64,000 nt of DNA from NCBI GenBank assembly GCA_911728435.2, contig OU452202.1, positions 3,885,135 through 3,949,134 on the forward strand, read 5' to 3'. Shown here piece after piece: positions 11,146-21,727 of the stretch. The position numbers and the translations under genes were made by a program. The notes beneath the pieces were generated by a model. That model was not told where the DNA came from. It saw only the letters and a list, made by a program, of their open reading frames with translations, and searched no databases. Position 1 is the first letter of the stretch; each line of letters opens with the position of its first letter. Origin of the DNA: Apoderus coryli. Taxonomy: Eukaryota; Arthropoda; Insecta; Coleoptera; Attelabidae.

Positions 11146-14100
11146 ATGGCTACTGCTGGAACTATAAATAAATTAAAGCAAACTAAAGCTTTGCGTCAAC
11201 TTGAGATTGACCATGTGAATGAGCTTGCTGACGTTGCTCAATCAGCTATTACGGATGTTAGTGTACATACTCGTTTCCGTATGCGATATGAGTTAATCGG
11301 CGATATTTACGCTAAATTTGATGCTGCCCATACCAGTATTGTTTCCATAATTTCTACGTTCGAGAACCCTGAATTTGATACTGAAAGGAATATTCGTAGT
11401 AATTTCCTGGATACGTATTTCTTAATTAAAACTATTTTCGCTAATTTATTTTCTCAAATCCGACATCAAAATGATAATGAGATTTTAAGTAATCATTCGA
11501 ATTCTTCGAATGACGAAAATCAACCTCGTCACATTCGTCTACCAAAACTTGCTTTACATACGTTTGATGGTACCTATAAAAATTGGCCTACATTTATTGA
11601 TATTTTCAACAGTGTTGTTCATGATAACAAAACTCTTCCTAAGATCGATAAGTTTCAGTATCTCGTTAGTTCATTAACCCCTCAAGCTTTGCAAACTATA
11701 AAAAGATATCCTCTCAAAGCTCAATATTACGATGATGCTTATGCAGCTCTTCTAAAGAAGTATGAAAATCCTCGTTTTCTCGCTAAAACTTGTTGGCAAG
11801 AAATTGTTAATGCTCCCAAGTTGTCTCAGGCTTCAGCGTCCGGTCTTCAACAATTAATTGATACTTTCGAAGATAATCTGCTAGCTCTTCATAAAATCGG
11901 TTTGCCTACCGATCAATGGGATTTTGTTCTATATTACATGATGATTAATAAATTAGATAATCAAACTGTCAAGGATTATGAACTTCGTGAACCCTCTAAA
12001 GAAATTCCCTCGTATAATCACCTTCAATCTTTCTTATTAAGTATTTGTATTGGCCTCGAATCTGTTGATATGACTTTTACTAACGATAATAGTTCCTCTC
12101 GTAAATTGAATTTTTCGCCTCACCCTCGTTCCAAACGTAATTCGTTCGTCGTTCAATCAAATGTTTCAAATGAAACTAGCACTTCTTCATCTTCATGTAA
12201 TTATTGTAATTCATCCCACACAATTTACAAATGTCCCTCGTTTTTGAGTAAATCAGCTCATGAACGTTTTCGTATTACCAAAGATAAAAATTGGTGTACA
12301 AATTGTTTACATTCCGGTCATCGGTATAATTCGTGTCAATCTAAATCGATATGCCGTACCTGTTCCGGTAATCACCATTCCCTTCTTCATTTTACTAAAA
12401 ATACTAATAATGATCAACAGACTTCTCATGTTGAGAGAGGTTCGTCTGGTTCTAATCCATTGCCTTCCGCGTCGGGTAGCGGTTCAATTCCCGTGAATTC
12501 ATTGACTAGTCAAGTTGCTTTAAAGTCCACTATTATGCTTGCAACTGCGCAAGTTGAAATTTTAGATGGTTTCGGTCGTTTTCAGAAAGTTAGAGCCCTC
12601 ATTGACTGTGGTTCGCAAGCAAATATCATTACTAAAAAATGTGTTCAAAGATTGGCTCTACCAAGCTCGAGAATTTCTGCGCTTGTAAATGGTTTAGGTG
12701 ATAATTCATCTATTGTTTCTAAAAATGTTACGTGCAATATTCGTCCTGTCACTCAAGCAAATCCAACATACACTCTTGACGCTATTGTTATGAATAAAAT
12801 ATGTTCCAACGTACCTAATCAACCAATTTCCTGTGCAAAATGGAATCACATTTCTAACCTAAATCTCGCTGATCCAGACTTTCATTCGCCTAACCCGATA
12901 GACTTGTTATTAGGGGCAGAATTGTTTCCTTTAATTATTAAAGAAGGTCGTCTATTTGGTGGCAATTATGAGCCAGTAGCTCTAAATACTAGTTTTGGCT
13001 GGATTTTACTTGGTTCAATTCCCAATACTTTGACATCTACTATAAATGCATTTCATGTGACCACCGAACCTTCGATTGACAGAACTCTTAAACGTTTCTG
13101 GGAAATCGAAGAACTTCCTACTCAACATTTCCAATCGCCTGAAGATGTCCTCTGTGAAAACATCTTCTCAACTACCTATCGTCGTAATGAGACAGGTCGA
13201 TATGTAGTTTCTCTTCCATTTAAAAATTCCACTATTCTAAATTTCGGAGACACCTACTCTCTTGCCCTTCGTCGATTTCATTCGCTCGAGCGTCGATTGC
13301 AAAATAATCCCGTTTTGCGTGATCAGTACTGTGAATTTATGCGGGATTATCTCGATAGCGGTCATATGACCCTAATTTCAGATTCGGTTTCGGATAACTC
13401 ATATTATATTCCTCACCATTGTATCATTAAGCCGGATAGCACCACCACAAAATTAAGGGTTGTGTTTGATGCGTCGGCTAAGGCTCCCCACCACATCTCT
13501 CTCAATGACAGTCTACTGACAGGACCTAAACTTCAAAAAGATATCTTTCCGATTTTGCTCAAATTTCGGTTTCATAAATACGTTTTCACTGCCGATATAC
13601 GTCAGATGTATCGTCAGATTTTGGTTGCATCCTCAGATAAAAATTATCAACGCATTTTATGGCGATTCGAGGATTCTGAACCTGTTAGCGCCTATCAGTT
13701 GAATACTGTCACTTATGGTGTCGCTTCTGCACCGTTTTTAGCTCTTCGTACTCTCCAGCAATTAGCTCAGGATGAAGCTGGCAACTTTCCGAGTGCTTCA
13801 AAAATATTGTTATCTGATTTCTACGTCGATGATCTTGTAACAGGATGTAATGACCTAGAAACAGCAATTTCACTTCAACGAGAAATAATTTCTCTATTGA
13901 ATAATGGTGGTTTCGAACTGCGAAAATGGGCCAGTAACGATCCGACGTTGCTCCAAAATATTCCTCTTGATATTCAACATCAAACCTCTCTCTATTTCGA
14001 TAATAATGACTCTGTAATCAAAATTCTCGGTCTCAAATGGTTACCTTCATCAGACAGTTTTTCTTATTCAGTTGATCCTATTGATCGTCCCTGTACAAAA

Positions 14101-16356
14101 CGGACGATTCTTTCGGAGATCTCCCGTATTTTTGATCCCTTAGGATTCTTATCCCCGTTCACTTTTCTAGGGAAACATTTAATTCAATATCTTTGGACCC
14201 TTGGTTTAAATTGGGACGATCAGTTGCCTTCGAATATTATTGACCGATGGCAAAAATGTAAACATGAACTTAGTATGTTAACAAAACTTCAAATTCCGCG
14301 GTGTCTTTTTACAAAAATTATTTCTTCTTGCGAAATTCACGGATTTAGCGACAGCAGTGAGAAAGGCTATGGCGCAGTGATTTATTTCCGATATATTTAT
14401 TCCGATTTTTCATTTAATACCAATCTAGTCTGTGCCAAATCCAAAGTTGCTCCTTTAAAGAGATTATCGATCCCCCGACTTGAGTTGTGCGCTGCCAGTC
14501 TATTATCAAAACTAATCACTTCTGTCATAGAAACTTACCAAGATATTCTCATATTTAACTCCATTTACGCATGGACTGATTCCACAGTTGTTCTTACTTG
14601 GATTAAGTCATCTCCACATCGATGGAAAAGCTTCGTTTCTAATCGGGTGTCGCAAATTCAGGAATCGGTTTCACCAGAATGTTGGCACCATGTTCGTTCA
14701 AAAGACAATCCTGCAGATTGTGCCTCTCGTGGTTTAACTCCTAATGAGTTAGTAGACCATTCAATATGGTGGACAGGACCGTCATGGTTATGTTCTGATT
14801 TAGTCAGCTCTAACTCGGATCCTCTAATAGTTACTGATCAATCTGAATTAGATAATATTTCTCAAGAGGAACGGACAGTGGTACTATCTACCTTTATCTC
14901 TGAAAATATAGTCGAAGAAATTCTTTCTAAATTTTCCTCGCTCTGTAAAATTCGCAATATTATCGCGTATATCCTTCGTTTCTATAATAATGTGAAGTAC
15001 CCTCGTAATAAACGTATGAATGCATTTTCTAAGATTGAATTACACTCTGCTTTGTTAACTCTCGTTAAGATTATTCAATCTTCTGTTTTCTGTGAAGAGA
15101 TCAGTCTGTTAAAAAAGGGTCAACTCCCCTCAAAACCCCTTCGTAAATTAAATCTTTTTCTCGCAGAAGATGGTGTTCTCAGGGTGGGCGGTCGTCTCTC
15201 TCTTTCTGGACTATCTTATGAATCCAAGCACCCTGCTTTGCTTCCTCGAAAACATCGTCTAACTGAACTGATTATTCATTATTTTCATCGTATCTATTTG
15301 CACCCCGGAGCTCAGGCTTTGCAATATTTAATTTCGCAGCAATTCTGGATAATTTCGCCACGCAAGGCCATCCATGACGTAGTTTCTAAATGTCATACTT
15401 GTTTCAAAACCAAGCCTATTTCTTTGCAACCCCCTATGGGTAACCTCCCTGCCCCTCGTATAAATGCAGTTAAGCCTTTTCAATGTGTCGGAGTAGACTT
15501 CGGAGGTCCGTTTTATATTACTCTCAGTAAATCACGCGGTATAAAATCTCAGAAAGCATATATTTGTCTTTTTATATGTTTCGCTACTAAAGCAGTTCAT
15601 ATCGAGCTTGTATCGGATTTGTCTTCGGATGCATTTCTTGCGGCTCTGAAACGTTTCATTGCTCGGCGAGGTCGTTGCAACACAATTTTCAGTGATTGTG
15701 GAACGAATTTCGTCGCCGCTTCAAAACAGCTATCTCAGTTTATGAGAGATGCTGTTGAAGAAGAGAATATTTCATGGTCGTTTAATCCACCTTCTTCACC
15801 ACATTTCGGCGGCTTATGGGAGGCTGGGATTAAATCCGTCAAGTCTCATCTTCTGAGATTGATCGGAGAACAAATTCTTACCTTTGAGGAGTTGTATACC
15901 GTCTTGGTACAGATTGAGGCTCTGCTCAATTCGAGACCATTATGTCCGATTAGTAGTGATCCTAATGACCTTTCCGTACTAACACCCGGTCATTTTCTCA
16001 CTCTCGCTCCATTATCAGCTCCTCCAGAGCCCGATTTTTCAAATATTTCATTAAATCGCTTATCTCGTTGGCAATTATTGACTCGACTTCATCGCGATTT
16101 CTGGAATCGGTGGCATAAGGAGTACTTAAATACTTTACAGCAGCGTAAAAAATGGTTTAATCCTCCCCCTTCATTAAATGAAGGTTCTCTCGTTCTGATC
16201 AAAGACGAACAAACGCCACCCTTAAGATGGCGTCTCGCACGTATTGTCAATTTGCATCCTGGTCGAGATGGCATCGTCCGTGTTGCTACTGTACGTACCA
16301 CCACTGGACTGTTCAAACGACCACTGGTAAAACTTTGTCCATTGCCGTTGCAATAG
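11146..16356 (+). CDS. BEL/Pao Gag-Pol polyprotein, intact, 1736 aa
   Basis: One open frame encodes the whole retrotransposition machinery. Gag occupies about residues 1-340. A cysteine-rich nucleic-acid-binding block with three CCHC/CxxC-like knuckles lies at about 350-420 (CNYCNSSH, CTNCLHSGH, CRTCSGNHH). The aspartic protease has ALIDCGSQANIIT near 482-494. RT has FDASAKAPH near 769, ADIRQMYRQ near 815, and catalytic YVDD at 893-896. RNase H starts with HGFSDSSEKGYGA near 1065. The integrase has HPGA...HTCFK zinc residues near 1385-1418, then the DDE residues in VGVDFGGPF (D about 1451), FSDCGTNF (about 1517) and WEAGIKSVK (E about 1559). A DUF5641-type tail closes it. No stop or frameshift breaks it and the LTRs are nearly identical, so it may be active. 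Start: first ATG after the leader, giving full Gag. Confidence 0.95.
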   Translation: MATAGTINKLKQTKALRQLEIDHVNELADVAQSAITDVSVHTRFRMRYELIGDIYAKFDAAHTSIVSIISTFENPEFDTERNIRSNFLDTYFLIKTIFANLFSQIRHQNDNEILSNHSNSSNDENQPRHIRLPKLALHTFDGTYKNWPTFIDIFNSVVHDNKTLPKIDKFQYLVSSLTPQALQTIKRYPLKAQYYDDAYAALLKKYENPRFLAKTCWQEIVNAPKLSQASASGLQQLIDTFEDNLLALHKIGLPTDQWDFVLYYMMINKLDNQTVKDYELREPSKEIPSYNHLQSFLLSICIGLESVDMTFTNDNSSSRKLNFSPHPRSKRNSFVVQSNVSNETSTSSSSCNYCNSSHTIYKCPSFLSKSAHERFRITKDKNWCTNCLHSGHRYNSCQSKSICRTCSGNHHSLLHFTKNTNNDQQTSHVERGSSGSNPLPSASGSGSIPVNSLTSQVALKSTIMLATAQVEILDGFGRFQKVRALIDCGSQANIITKKCVQRLALPSSRISALVNGLGDNSSIVSKNVTCNIRPVTQANPTYTLDAIVMNKICSNVPNQPISCAKWNHISNLNLADPDFHSPNPIDLLLGAELFPLIIKEGRLFGGNYEPVALNTSFGWILLGSIPNTLTSTINAFHVTTEPSIDRTLKRFWEIEELPTQHFQSPEDVLCENIFSTTYRRNETGRYVVSLPFKNSTILNFGDTYSLALRRFHSLERRLQNNPVLRDQYCEFMRDYLDSGHMTLISDSVSDNSYYIPHHCIIKPDSTTTKLRVVFDASAKAPHHISLNDSLLTGPKLQKDIFPILLKFRFHKYVFTADIRQMYRQILVASSDKNYQRILWRFEDSEPVSAYQLNTVTYGVASAPFLALRTLQQLAQDEAGNFPSASKILLSDFYVDDLVTGCNDLETAISLQREIISLLNNGGFELRKWASNDPTLLQNIPLDIQHQTSLYFDNNDSVIKILGLKWLPSSDSFSYSVDPIDRPCTKRTILSEISRIFDPLGFLSPFTFLGKHLIQYLWTLGLNWDDQLPSNIIDRWQKCKHELSMLTKLQIPRCLFTKIISSCEIHGFSDSSEKGYGAVIYFRYIYSDFSFNTNLVCAKSKVAPLKRLSIPRLELCAASLLSKLITSVIETYQDILIFNSIYAWTDSTVVLTWIKSSPHRWKSFVSNRVSQIQESVSPECWHHVRSKDNPADCASRGLTPNELVDHSIWWTGPSWLCSDLVSSNSDPLIVTDQSELDNISQEERTVVLSTFISENIVEEILSKFSSLCKIRNIIAYILRFYNNVKYPRNKRMNAFSKIELHSALLTLVKIIQSSVFCEEISLLKKGQLPSKPLRKLNLFLAEDGVLRVGGRLSLSGLSYESKHPALLPRKHRLTELIIHYFHRIYLHPGAQALQYLISQQFWIISPRKAIHDVVSKCHTCFKTKPISLQPPMGNLPAPRINAVKPFQCVGVDFGGPFYITLSKSRGIKSQKAYICLFICFATKAVHIELVSDLSSDAFLAALKRFIARRGRCNTIFSDCGTNFVAASKQLSQFMRDAVEEENISWSFNPPSSPHFGGLWEAGIKSVKSHLLRLIGEQILTFEELYTVLVQIEALLNSRPLCPISSDPNDLSVLTPGHFLTLAPLSAPPEPDFSNISLNRLSRWQLLTRLHRDFWNRWHKEYLNTLQQRKKWFNPPPSLNEGSLVLIKDEQTPPLRWRLARIVNLHPGRDGIVRVATVRTTTGLFKRPLVKLCPLPLQ

Positions 16357-16604
16357 ACATTCTTTTTTTTTTTCTCTTTCTTTTTCATTTTTCTTTTTTT
16401 TATGTCTCCCTTTTCTTTTGTTTCTGTTATATTTTATTTTTCTGGGTTTTGGATTTTTTGGAATATTGATGTATTTTTGGAGTCCCTTATTTTCTAACAT
16501 TGGTTTGTTCTTGATACAGGGACAGGATATAATGTGTTTCGCTCTCGTGTTTGCTCTTTTCTTTTTCTATTTAAAATCTTAACATATTTTAGATGGGCGG
16601 ATTA
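16357..16604 (+). other. BEL 3' untranslated region with pyrimidine tract
   Basis: A long T/C-rich run (about 16360-16412) follows the stop codon. The segment ends with agatgggcggatta directly before the 3' LTR; this short purine-rich stretch is the likely plus-strand priming site. The same block precedes the middle LTR at 9861-10108. Confidence 0.6.
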
Positions 16605-17085
16605 TGTTACTGCACACTTTCGCTCACTATGTCAATGTATTTAAAATGATTGCTTTCGATAATGACGTGATTCATTTCCGTAACTCTTGTTATTTTTTAC
16701 TTATTGGTTATACATTTGAACATGCCCTCGTACGTAAAATTACAGCAATAAAATACCTCGTTTCTTAATTATTGTTTCTTCAAATTAAAATATATACTGG
16801 AAACTGCTGTATTTTGTATCCTATCGGGAAGAGGGCATGCGCATTGGAACGGCGTACGAAAAAAGGATAAGTCGGTCACGGAACGTCGTACAGTACAGAT
16901 CGTGGAAAGTGCATATTAATCGTTTTCCCAAAGTTCACACTTTTCTCTTGCATTGTGCAACCATTTCATACCAGTGAGCCGGTACCGGTGGAAAGCAGTC
17001 TCAACGCCTATCAAGGTAGGAATTATTTCAGCTTTTTCCAGTACCTAAGTTTACGAAAATATTTAGTCGAATCACAACAAAAACA
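16605..17085 (+). repeat. BEL 3' LTR, 481 bp
   Basis: Same limits as the 5' LTR, ending ...CAAAAACA. It is followed by TATAG (17086-17090), the TSD partner of 9184-9188. Confidence 0.95.
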
Positions 17086-17090
17086 TATAG

Positions 17091-18829
17091 AAAAATAAAA
17101 ATCAATATATTATGAGAAAAAAAAATTGTTGTTTTTTAGTTTATACACTATTAAAATCGCAAAATAGATGTTTAAAAGAAACTCCCTTTTTGATTTCATC
17201 ATATGTAAATGTCCTTTACAATTGAAAATATTGACAAAAGAAACAAATTGTTCACTGTCCTGAAGATGACTTAATAAAAGTCGAAACGTCGACAGAGGAA
17301 TTACTTTGTTTCTGTAATTGACCTAAAACCAACCAACTTCAATTTTGTATTTATTGTTCATTACAATTTATTGTTATATTTCTGCTCAATAAGTGGAGTA
17401 GGTAAGAATATACGCTTTTAAATGGGCTATCCATATAAAAGTGTATCATTCTTAACTGTGTCGTACTATACTGGCTGTGTATTTTCAAATAAATAAAATA
17501 TTAACAATAAATTTAAATACTTAACATGTGTATTTAAAAAGAATCTAATATTTAGTATTTAAATACTACTCAAAAGTATTTTCGGCAGCTCTGATATCAA
17601 CCTTCAGTTTAAAATTGCCCAGAAGATGGCAACCTTCTTGGTTCCATATTTGTTGTCTCCTAGATCTAGATCATTTTAGGCAGAATTAAATATTAAATAT
17701 ATTAGCAATACTAAGTTAGGCAAGTACTTACTTTTTCAACATAATCAGTATCTTGAATATAAGGTAAACCAAACGATAGTCTTATATGAAACCATAATAT
17801 TAATAAGCAATTATATGTTTTTATGCCATCCATAGATTTTAAATTTTCGTAATGATGATTTTTGCATTGTGTTTGTTCCAACATCATGCCTATGTTTCGT
17901 TTTATCGAAAACGTCTGAATTATATTTTTAAATATTATATTGGCATTACTGCATTTAATTCGACGGTCTAACAGTGTCGAAGCTAGTACTAATATATGGT
18001 AACTATATAAAAGCATTCTAAAAAACAAAACAAATTAATTAACAACTTACGAAGTAATCCACATCTCGAATCACGATTAAAATTGTCGAATTCGACATAT
18101 TCTGCATGCAGCAAAATATACGATTTTACTTGAAAATTATACGAACATTTTTGAAATCGTCTCGGCAAAAATTATTATTCAGTGGCCCCAATGTATATGT
18201 AATTTATTGGAACTATATAGATTCACTTATAGAGAAGTTAAGGTATCCGGCCAATACGTTTGGAAAGTTGAAAAAATCTATTTTGTCCCTTAAAAATTTA
18301 AGAGCTTACTTAAGAGTGTATTTACCCCACACTGCTTAAATGGCAGATCGGGTGTCGTGGCTGATGCTGTCAATTCTGTTGTTTGTTTACCGTTTCTCGG
18401 GTTTTTTTCTCAGGACCGATCTTAATATAGTTTGCCTCTCCCAAAAGCCACGCGAATTTTAATAAAATAATTGTATAGGTAGGTATATCGTATCTATATG
18501 GGAAATAAGAAGCTCAACGTGTTAGAGCGGGCACAAGTATTTAGTAAAAATAATACGTAAATAATTTTCGCATACAAATAAAAATCCCTAGTTATACCAT
18601 ATACATTTCTACTGTGGTTATACCAAAGACTACGGAATACATATAAGACCCCTACACCCTGATCAAAGAAGCAAAACGACTTTCAGGGACAGACTGTCTG
18701 CAAACCTATATACAGTGTTTCCCTGTACGCGTGAGCTGTATTTGTTTATTTGTGATTCTGTTTACGTATAGAGTAACCGTTTTGTACAGCGCCTTTTCAT
18801 ATCTTTGATAATACTACTACATAATAAAT
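17091..18829. other. Intergenic, no gene seen; motif copy 3 at 17260-17293
   Basis: The sequence cctgaagatgacttaataaa followed by agtcgaaacgtcgac is a third relative of the CTGAAGATGA-hairpin-CGAAAC motif. Short frames at 17711-18028 (minus) and 18106-18339 (plus) encode unrecognised, low-complexity peptides, and I do not call them genes. Confidence 0.55.
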
Positions 18830-19326
18830 ATAGTGAGTGTTTATTGCTTTCCTGTGCAAGGCTATTCTTCTAAAGCTGGAAATCTAGGAATATCGTTTTT
18901 TTGTCCAAAAGAAACCGACAAATTATATTATTTACCTTGCCATCTTTTGAAATTGAATAAACATAATTAATTTTCTGTGAATGGAGACTCATTTTTTTCA
19001 TTTTCTATAGTCGCATGATTTTCGAACTATTTTGTGACCTATAATTTTTATTGTCAATTTTAGTCTGAAAAATGTTAGTATGTAGTTTAGAAATGTAAAA
19101 TAATGTGCAAAAAGCGCCATAAAATAACAATATTACCCAGATTTTTTAAGTATTTTCACTCATATAATAATATCATAATATACTCTACAGATCTCAAATT
19201 TAGTAGACGGCGTTGAATTTCGTTGGAGATCATAAATATGCAGAGTTAATTACAGAGCAGAGCTACAGCCGTGCAAAAGTCTGCAGTTTATATTTTTCAG
19301 CAGAAAGTTTTTCTAACAAGCAAAAA
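18830..19326 (+). pseudogene. Decayed THAP-domain sequence
   Basis: The first part (about 18830-18930) reads like a THAP zinc-finger start. A tyrosine-cysteine pair is followed by VQGYSSKAGNLGISFF, then CPKETDKL in place of the usual FPK segment. The second part (about 19253-19326) reads ELITEQSYSRAKVCSLYFSAESF, which fits the C-x-x-H end of a THAP domain, although the zinc histidine is tyrosine here. About 300 bp of possible intron or decay separates them. THAP domains bind DNA in P-element transposases and their domesticated relatives. The call rests on weak motif matches. Confidence 0.4.
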
Positions 19327-20335
19327 ATCGCATTTGTGCTTTTGCTACTCCTTCGTTGTTAATTCCTTCAGGAAGAAATCTTCGAGGTAAATAATTTGGC
19401 ACATATTTACATTATTTAGCGAATCGGGTTTTGGCATTTTATCAGTTTGCAGTAACTTTCTTAGTTTTGGAAATTTAGCTAAACTAAATATTTTAAACTA
19501 TTTCTGAAAAGTAAATTTATGGAACACAAAATAAAACTATAAAAGACATTCATTCTGTATTTTTTAAATGAATATCATATCTACTTAGATTAAAGCAGAA
19601 TTTCCTGCAGTTTTAAAAAAATATTATTACCTTAATATTTGTTTTTATTAAAATTTGGATCTTTGTATTTATCTAATTTTAAATTATTCCATATTCTTCG
19701 AGGAAATTGAAATATCTCCACATTTCTCTACTTTTGAGGTTAGAAAACGTCGCTTAAACTAGTAACCTCGATGGATTAGTTTAAGCCATTAAAATCTAGC
19801 GGTGCACATGAAATATTTAAATACATATTATGGTAATCAATGTAATATGTAATCACCAAAATACATCGTCACATTTAAAAAAAATTCATAAAGTTTAATA
19901 TTAATACAAACTTTGTGGAGGTGACGTGTTTCCTTTATTACATTTATATTGTACTCCACTTTGAGAATGAACTATTTCTTACTTACTCAATAATAAACTC
20001 CATAATTGTTGAATCCTTACTTTCAAGCTTACAGCTTACGTTAACTTCGTGTATTGAAACATTGTACAAGTCTAGTGTTTGATTAAATCTTCTTTTCACA
20101 TAATCCTTTTTTTGATCATAAGTGGCATATTTTTTTGGTACGCAAAGTGCTCTATGTATGACATTAGGATCATATTCACTGAATTTCTTTTGAAAAAAAA
20201 TTAAAATCATTAGTAAATTTTCGATGGGTGAAAATTGGTGCGTAGGTCAATAGCGTCTCGATAGAAAAATGATCTAATTAAAGAATTCTAGAGACAATAA
20301 AATATCTTTAAAATAAAGTTACAAACACGACGAAA
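19327..20335. other. Intergenic, no gene seen
   Basis: AT-rich sequence. A 75-aa minus-strand frame at 19983-20210 has no recognisable domain and no context supporting expression. Confidence 0.55.
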
Positions 20336-20384
20336 AAATGATTAGGGCTGCACATCATAAGATGCAGGAGGAGGTGATCCTGAC

Positions 20385-20770
20385 TGGCTGGGCATTGCGG
20401 TGGATGTAGAAAATGCATTCAACTTTGACCCCTCGGCGAGAATTATCTACTGTTACACTAGGAAATAAAAACCTTCCGGTATAACAGAAGAATAGAGGAT
20501 ATAGACTGATGGATTGTCCTTTATTAAAAAGGTCTCAGACTATCGATTAGTGGGCTTTGGAATTATCGTTACAGTGGATGGCCAGAAAGTTTGAGGTACA
20601 GAATTGAATGAATTTTCCCTAGATTCATTATGCCACTGATCCAGTGAAAGGAAGCATTTACAAGTTGACCATAATAGATTATGTATCTCACTGGCCTTTG
20701 GCGTGTTGGATCACGCCACTGTTTTGCAAAAATGGGATGATATGTTGTATAGTATAGTTCGAGATATTTT
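20385..20770 (+). pseudogene. Decayed LINE reverse transcriptase fragment
   Basis: About 25 residues from 20385 read LGIAVDVENAFNFDPSARI, which matches the RT segment carrying the first catalytic aspartate (LDVxNAFN) typical of R1/LOA/I-like LINEs. Downstream frames are broken repeatedly; a later stretch near 20690 (LAFGVLDHATVLQKWDDM) may be more of the same. Nothing is functional. Confidence 0.4.
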
Positions 20771-20989
20771 ATTTATTTTAATTCGGAGTTTAGATTAGAG
20801 TGAGTTAGGAGCCCCGCTTTCGAATTCTGGTAGTTGCAAAATTGTTTAATTCTTTTTTGTAAGAAACACTCGAAGTATACAGTGTCAATCGTGTAGTAGA
20901 CGTAATTGCATCTTATAGAACCGCCAGTAAATTATTAAATGTTTTTATTTCTCCATAAGATTCTAACAATATTTGATATAATATTATAA

Positions 20990-21727
20990 TAAATCTACAA
21001 ATAAATTAAACTACTCTCATCTCGATAGTAGCAGTTGTTCGAAATGTGCTCCGTTATGTTCTTGACAGTAAGCGAACCGTAATTCGATTATTCGATTTCT
21101 TAAATCATGGTTCTTATTATTTCAGGAGATAAGTATGGACTGAAGTTTATATCTGATTCTATTTTTTAAACTATCAATATTTTTATTATTTACATACACT
21201 CGTGTTTTAGATATCCTCAAACAACCTACTCCATAGGGATTAGTTCAAGCGAACTAGCAGGCAACTCGATTTCACCTGTTCCCCTTCGCCCAATCCACCG
21301 ACGCAGAAATTAGTCGTTTAAATATTTACACACTTCTATACTAATTCTGGAGACAGGGTTATGTGCATTTGGAAATATAGTACGACGAATCGGGAATCAA
21401 TTAATTTCTGAAAAATTGCAAAATAACGTTGACCTGTGAAGGTGGTATTAAAAATTTCGCGAAACGCAATTCGACAATCTGGATCATCTACGTTTAGTCC
21501 ACGAATTAATTTTAATTGAAACTGATGATACTTCTGTTTTTTTAAATCCTTCTCACGATGATTTTCGAATATCGAGTGTTATTTTATGAGTCGCTTCATG
21601 GCAATTTTTTTCAATGGGCAAAACGACGTTTATTGCCTATTCAGGGAAATCGGAGGCCGACCAACTCTAGGAAAATCTCGTATGTGTCCTACTATAAATT
21701 TGTTTTCAATTCTGCTTACCGCAGACT
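20990..21727 (-). pseudogene. Decayed mariner/Tc1-like transposase
   Basis: On the minus strand, sequence near 21240-21300 reads WIGRRGTGEIELPASSLELIP, a decayed form of the 'RWIGR.G...WPARSPDLTPLD' catalytic segment of mariner-type DDE transposases. Near 21020-21075 it reads EHNGAHFEQLL, the usual C-terminal 'C....G.HFEHLL'. Upstream sequence to about 21700 is too degraded to read. The SINE-like element at 21741 appears to be inserted in it or beside it. Confidence 0.5.

Larger units (their letters stand above)
9184..17090 (+). mobile_element. BEL/Pao LTR retrotransposon array with TATAG target-site duplication
   Basis: The order is partial LTR (9189-9562), pol 3' remnant (9563-10108), LTR (10109-10589), full internal region (10590-16604), LTR (16605-17085). 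TATAG flanks the whole array at 9184-9188 and 17086-17090. The first unit lost everything from within its LTR to near the end of pol; its junction shares only 'gc' with both parents. The second unit is full length with an intact polyprotein. The LTR copies differ by about one base where compared (cacacttta against cacactttt), so the insertion is young. Confidence 0.93.
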
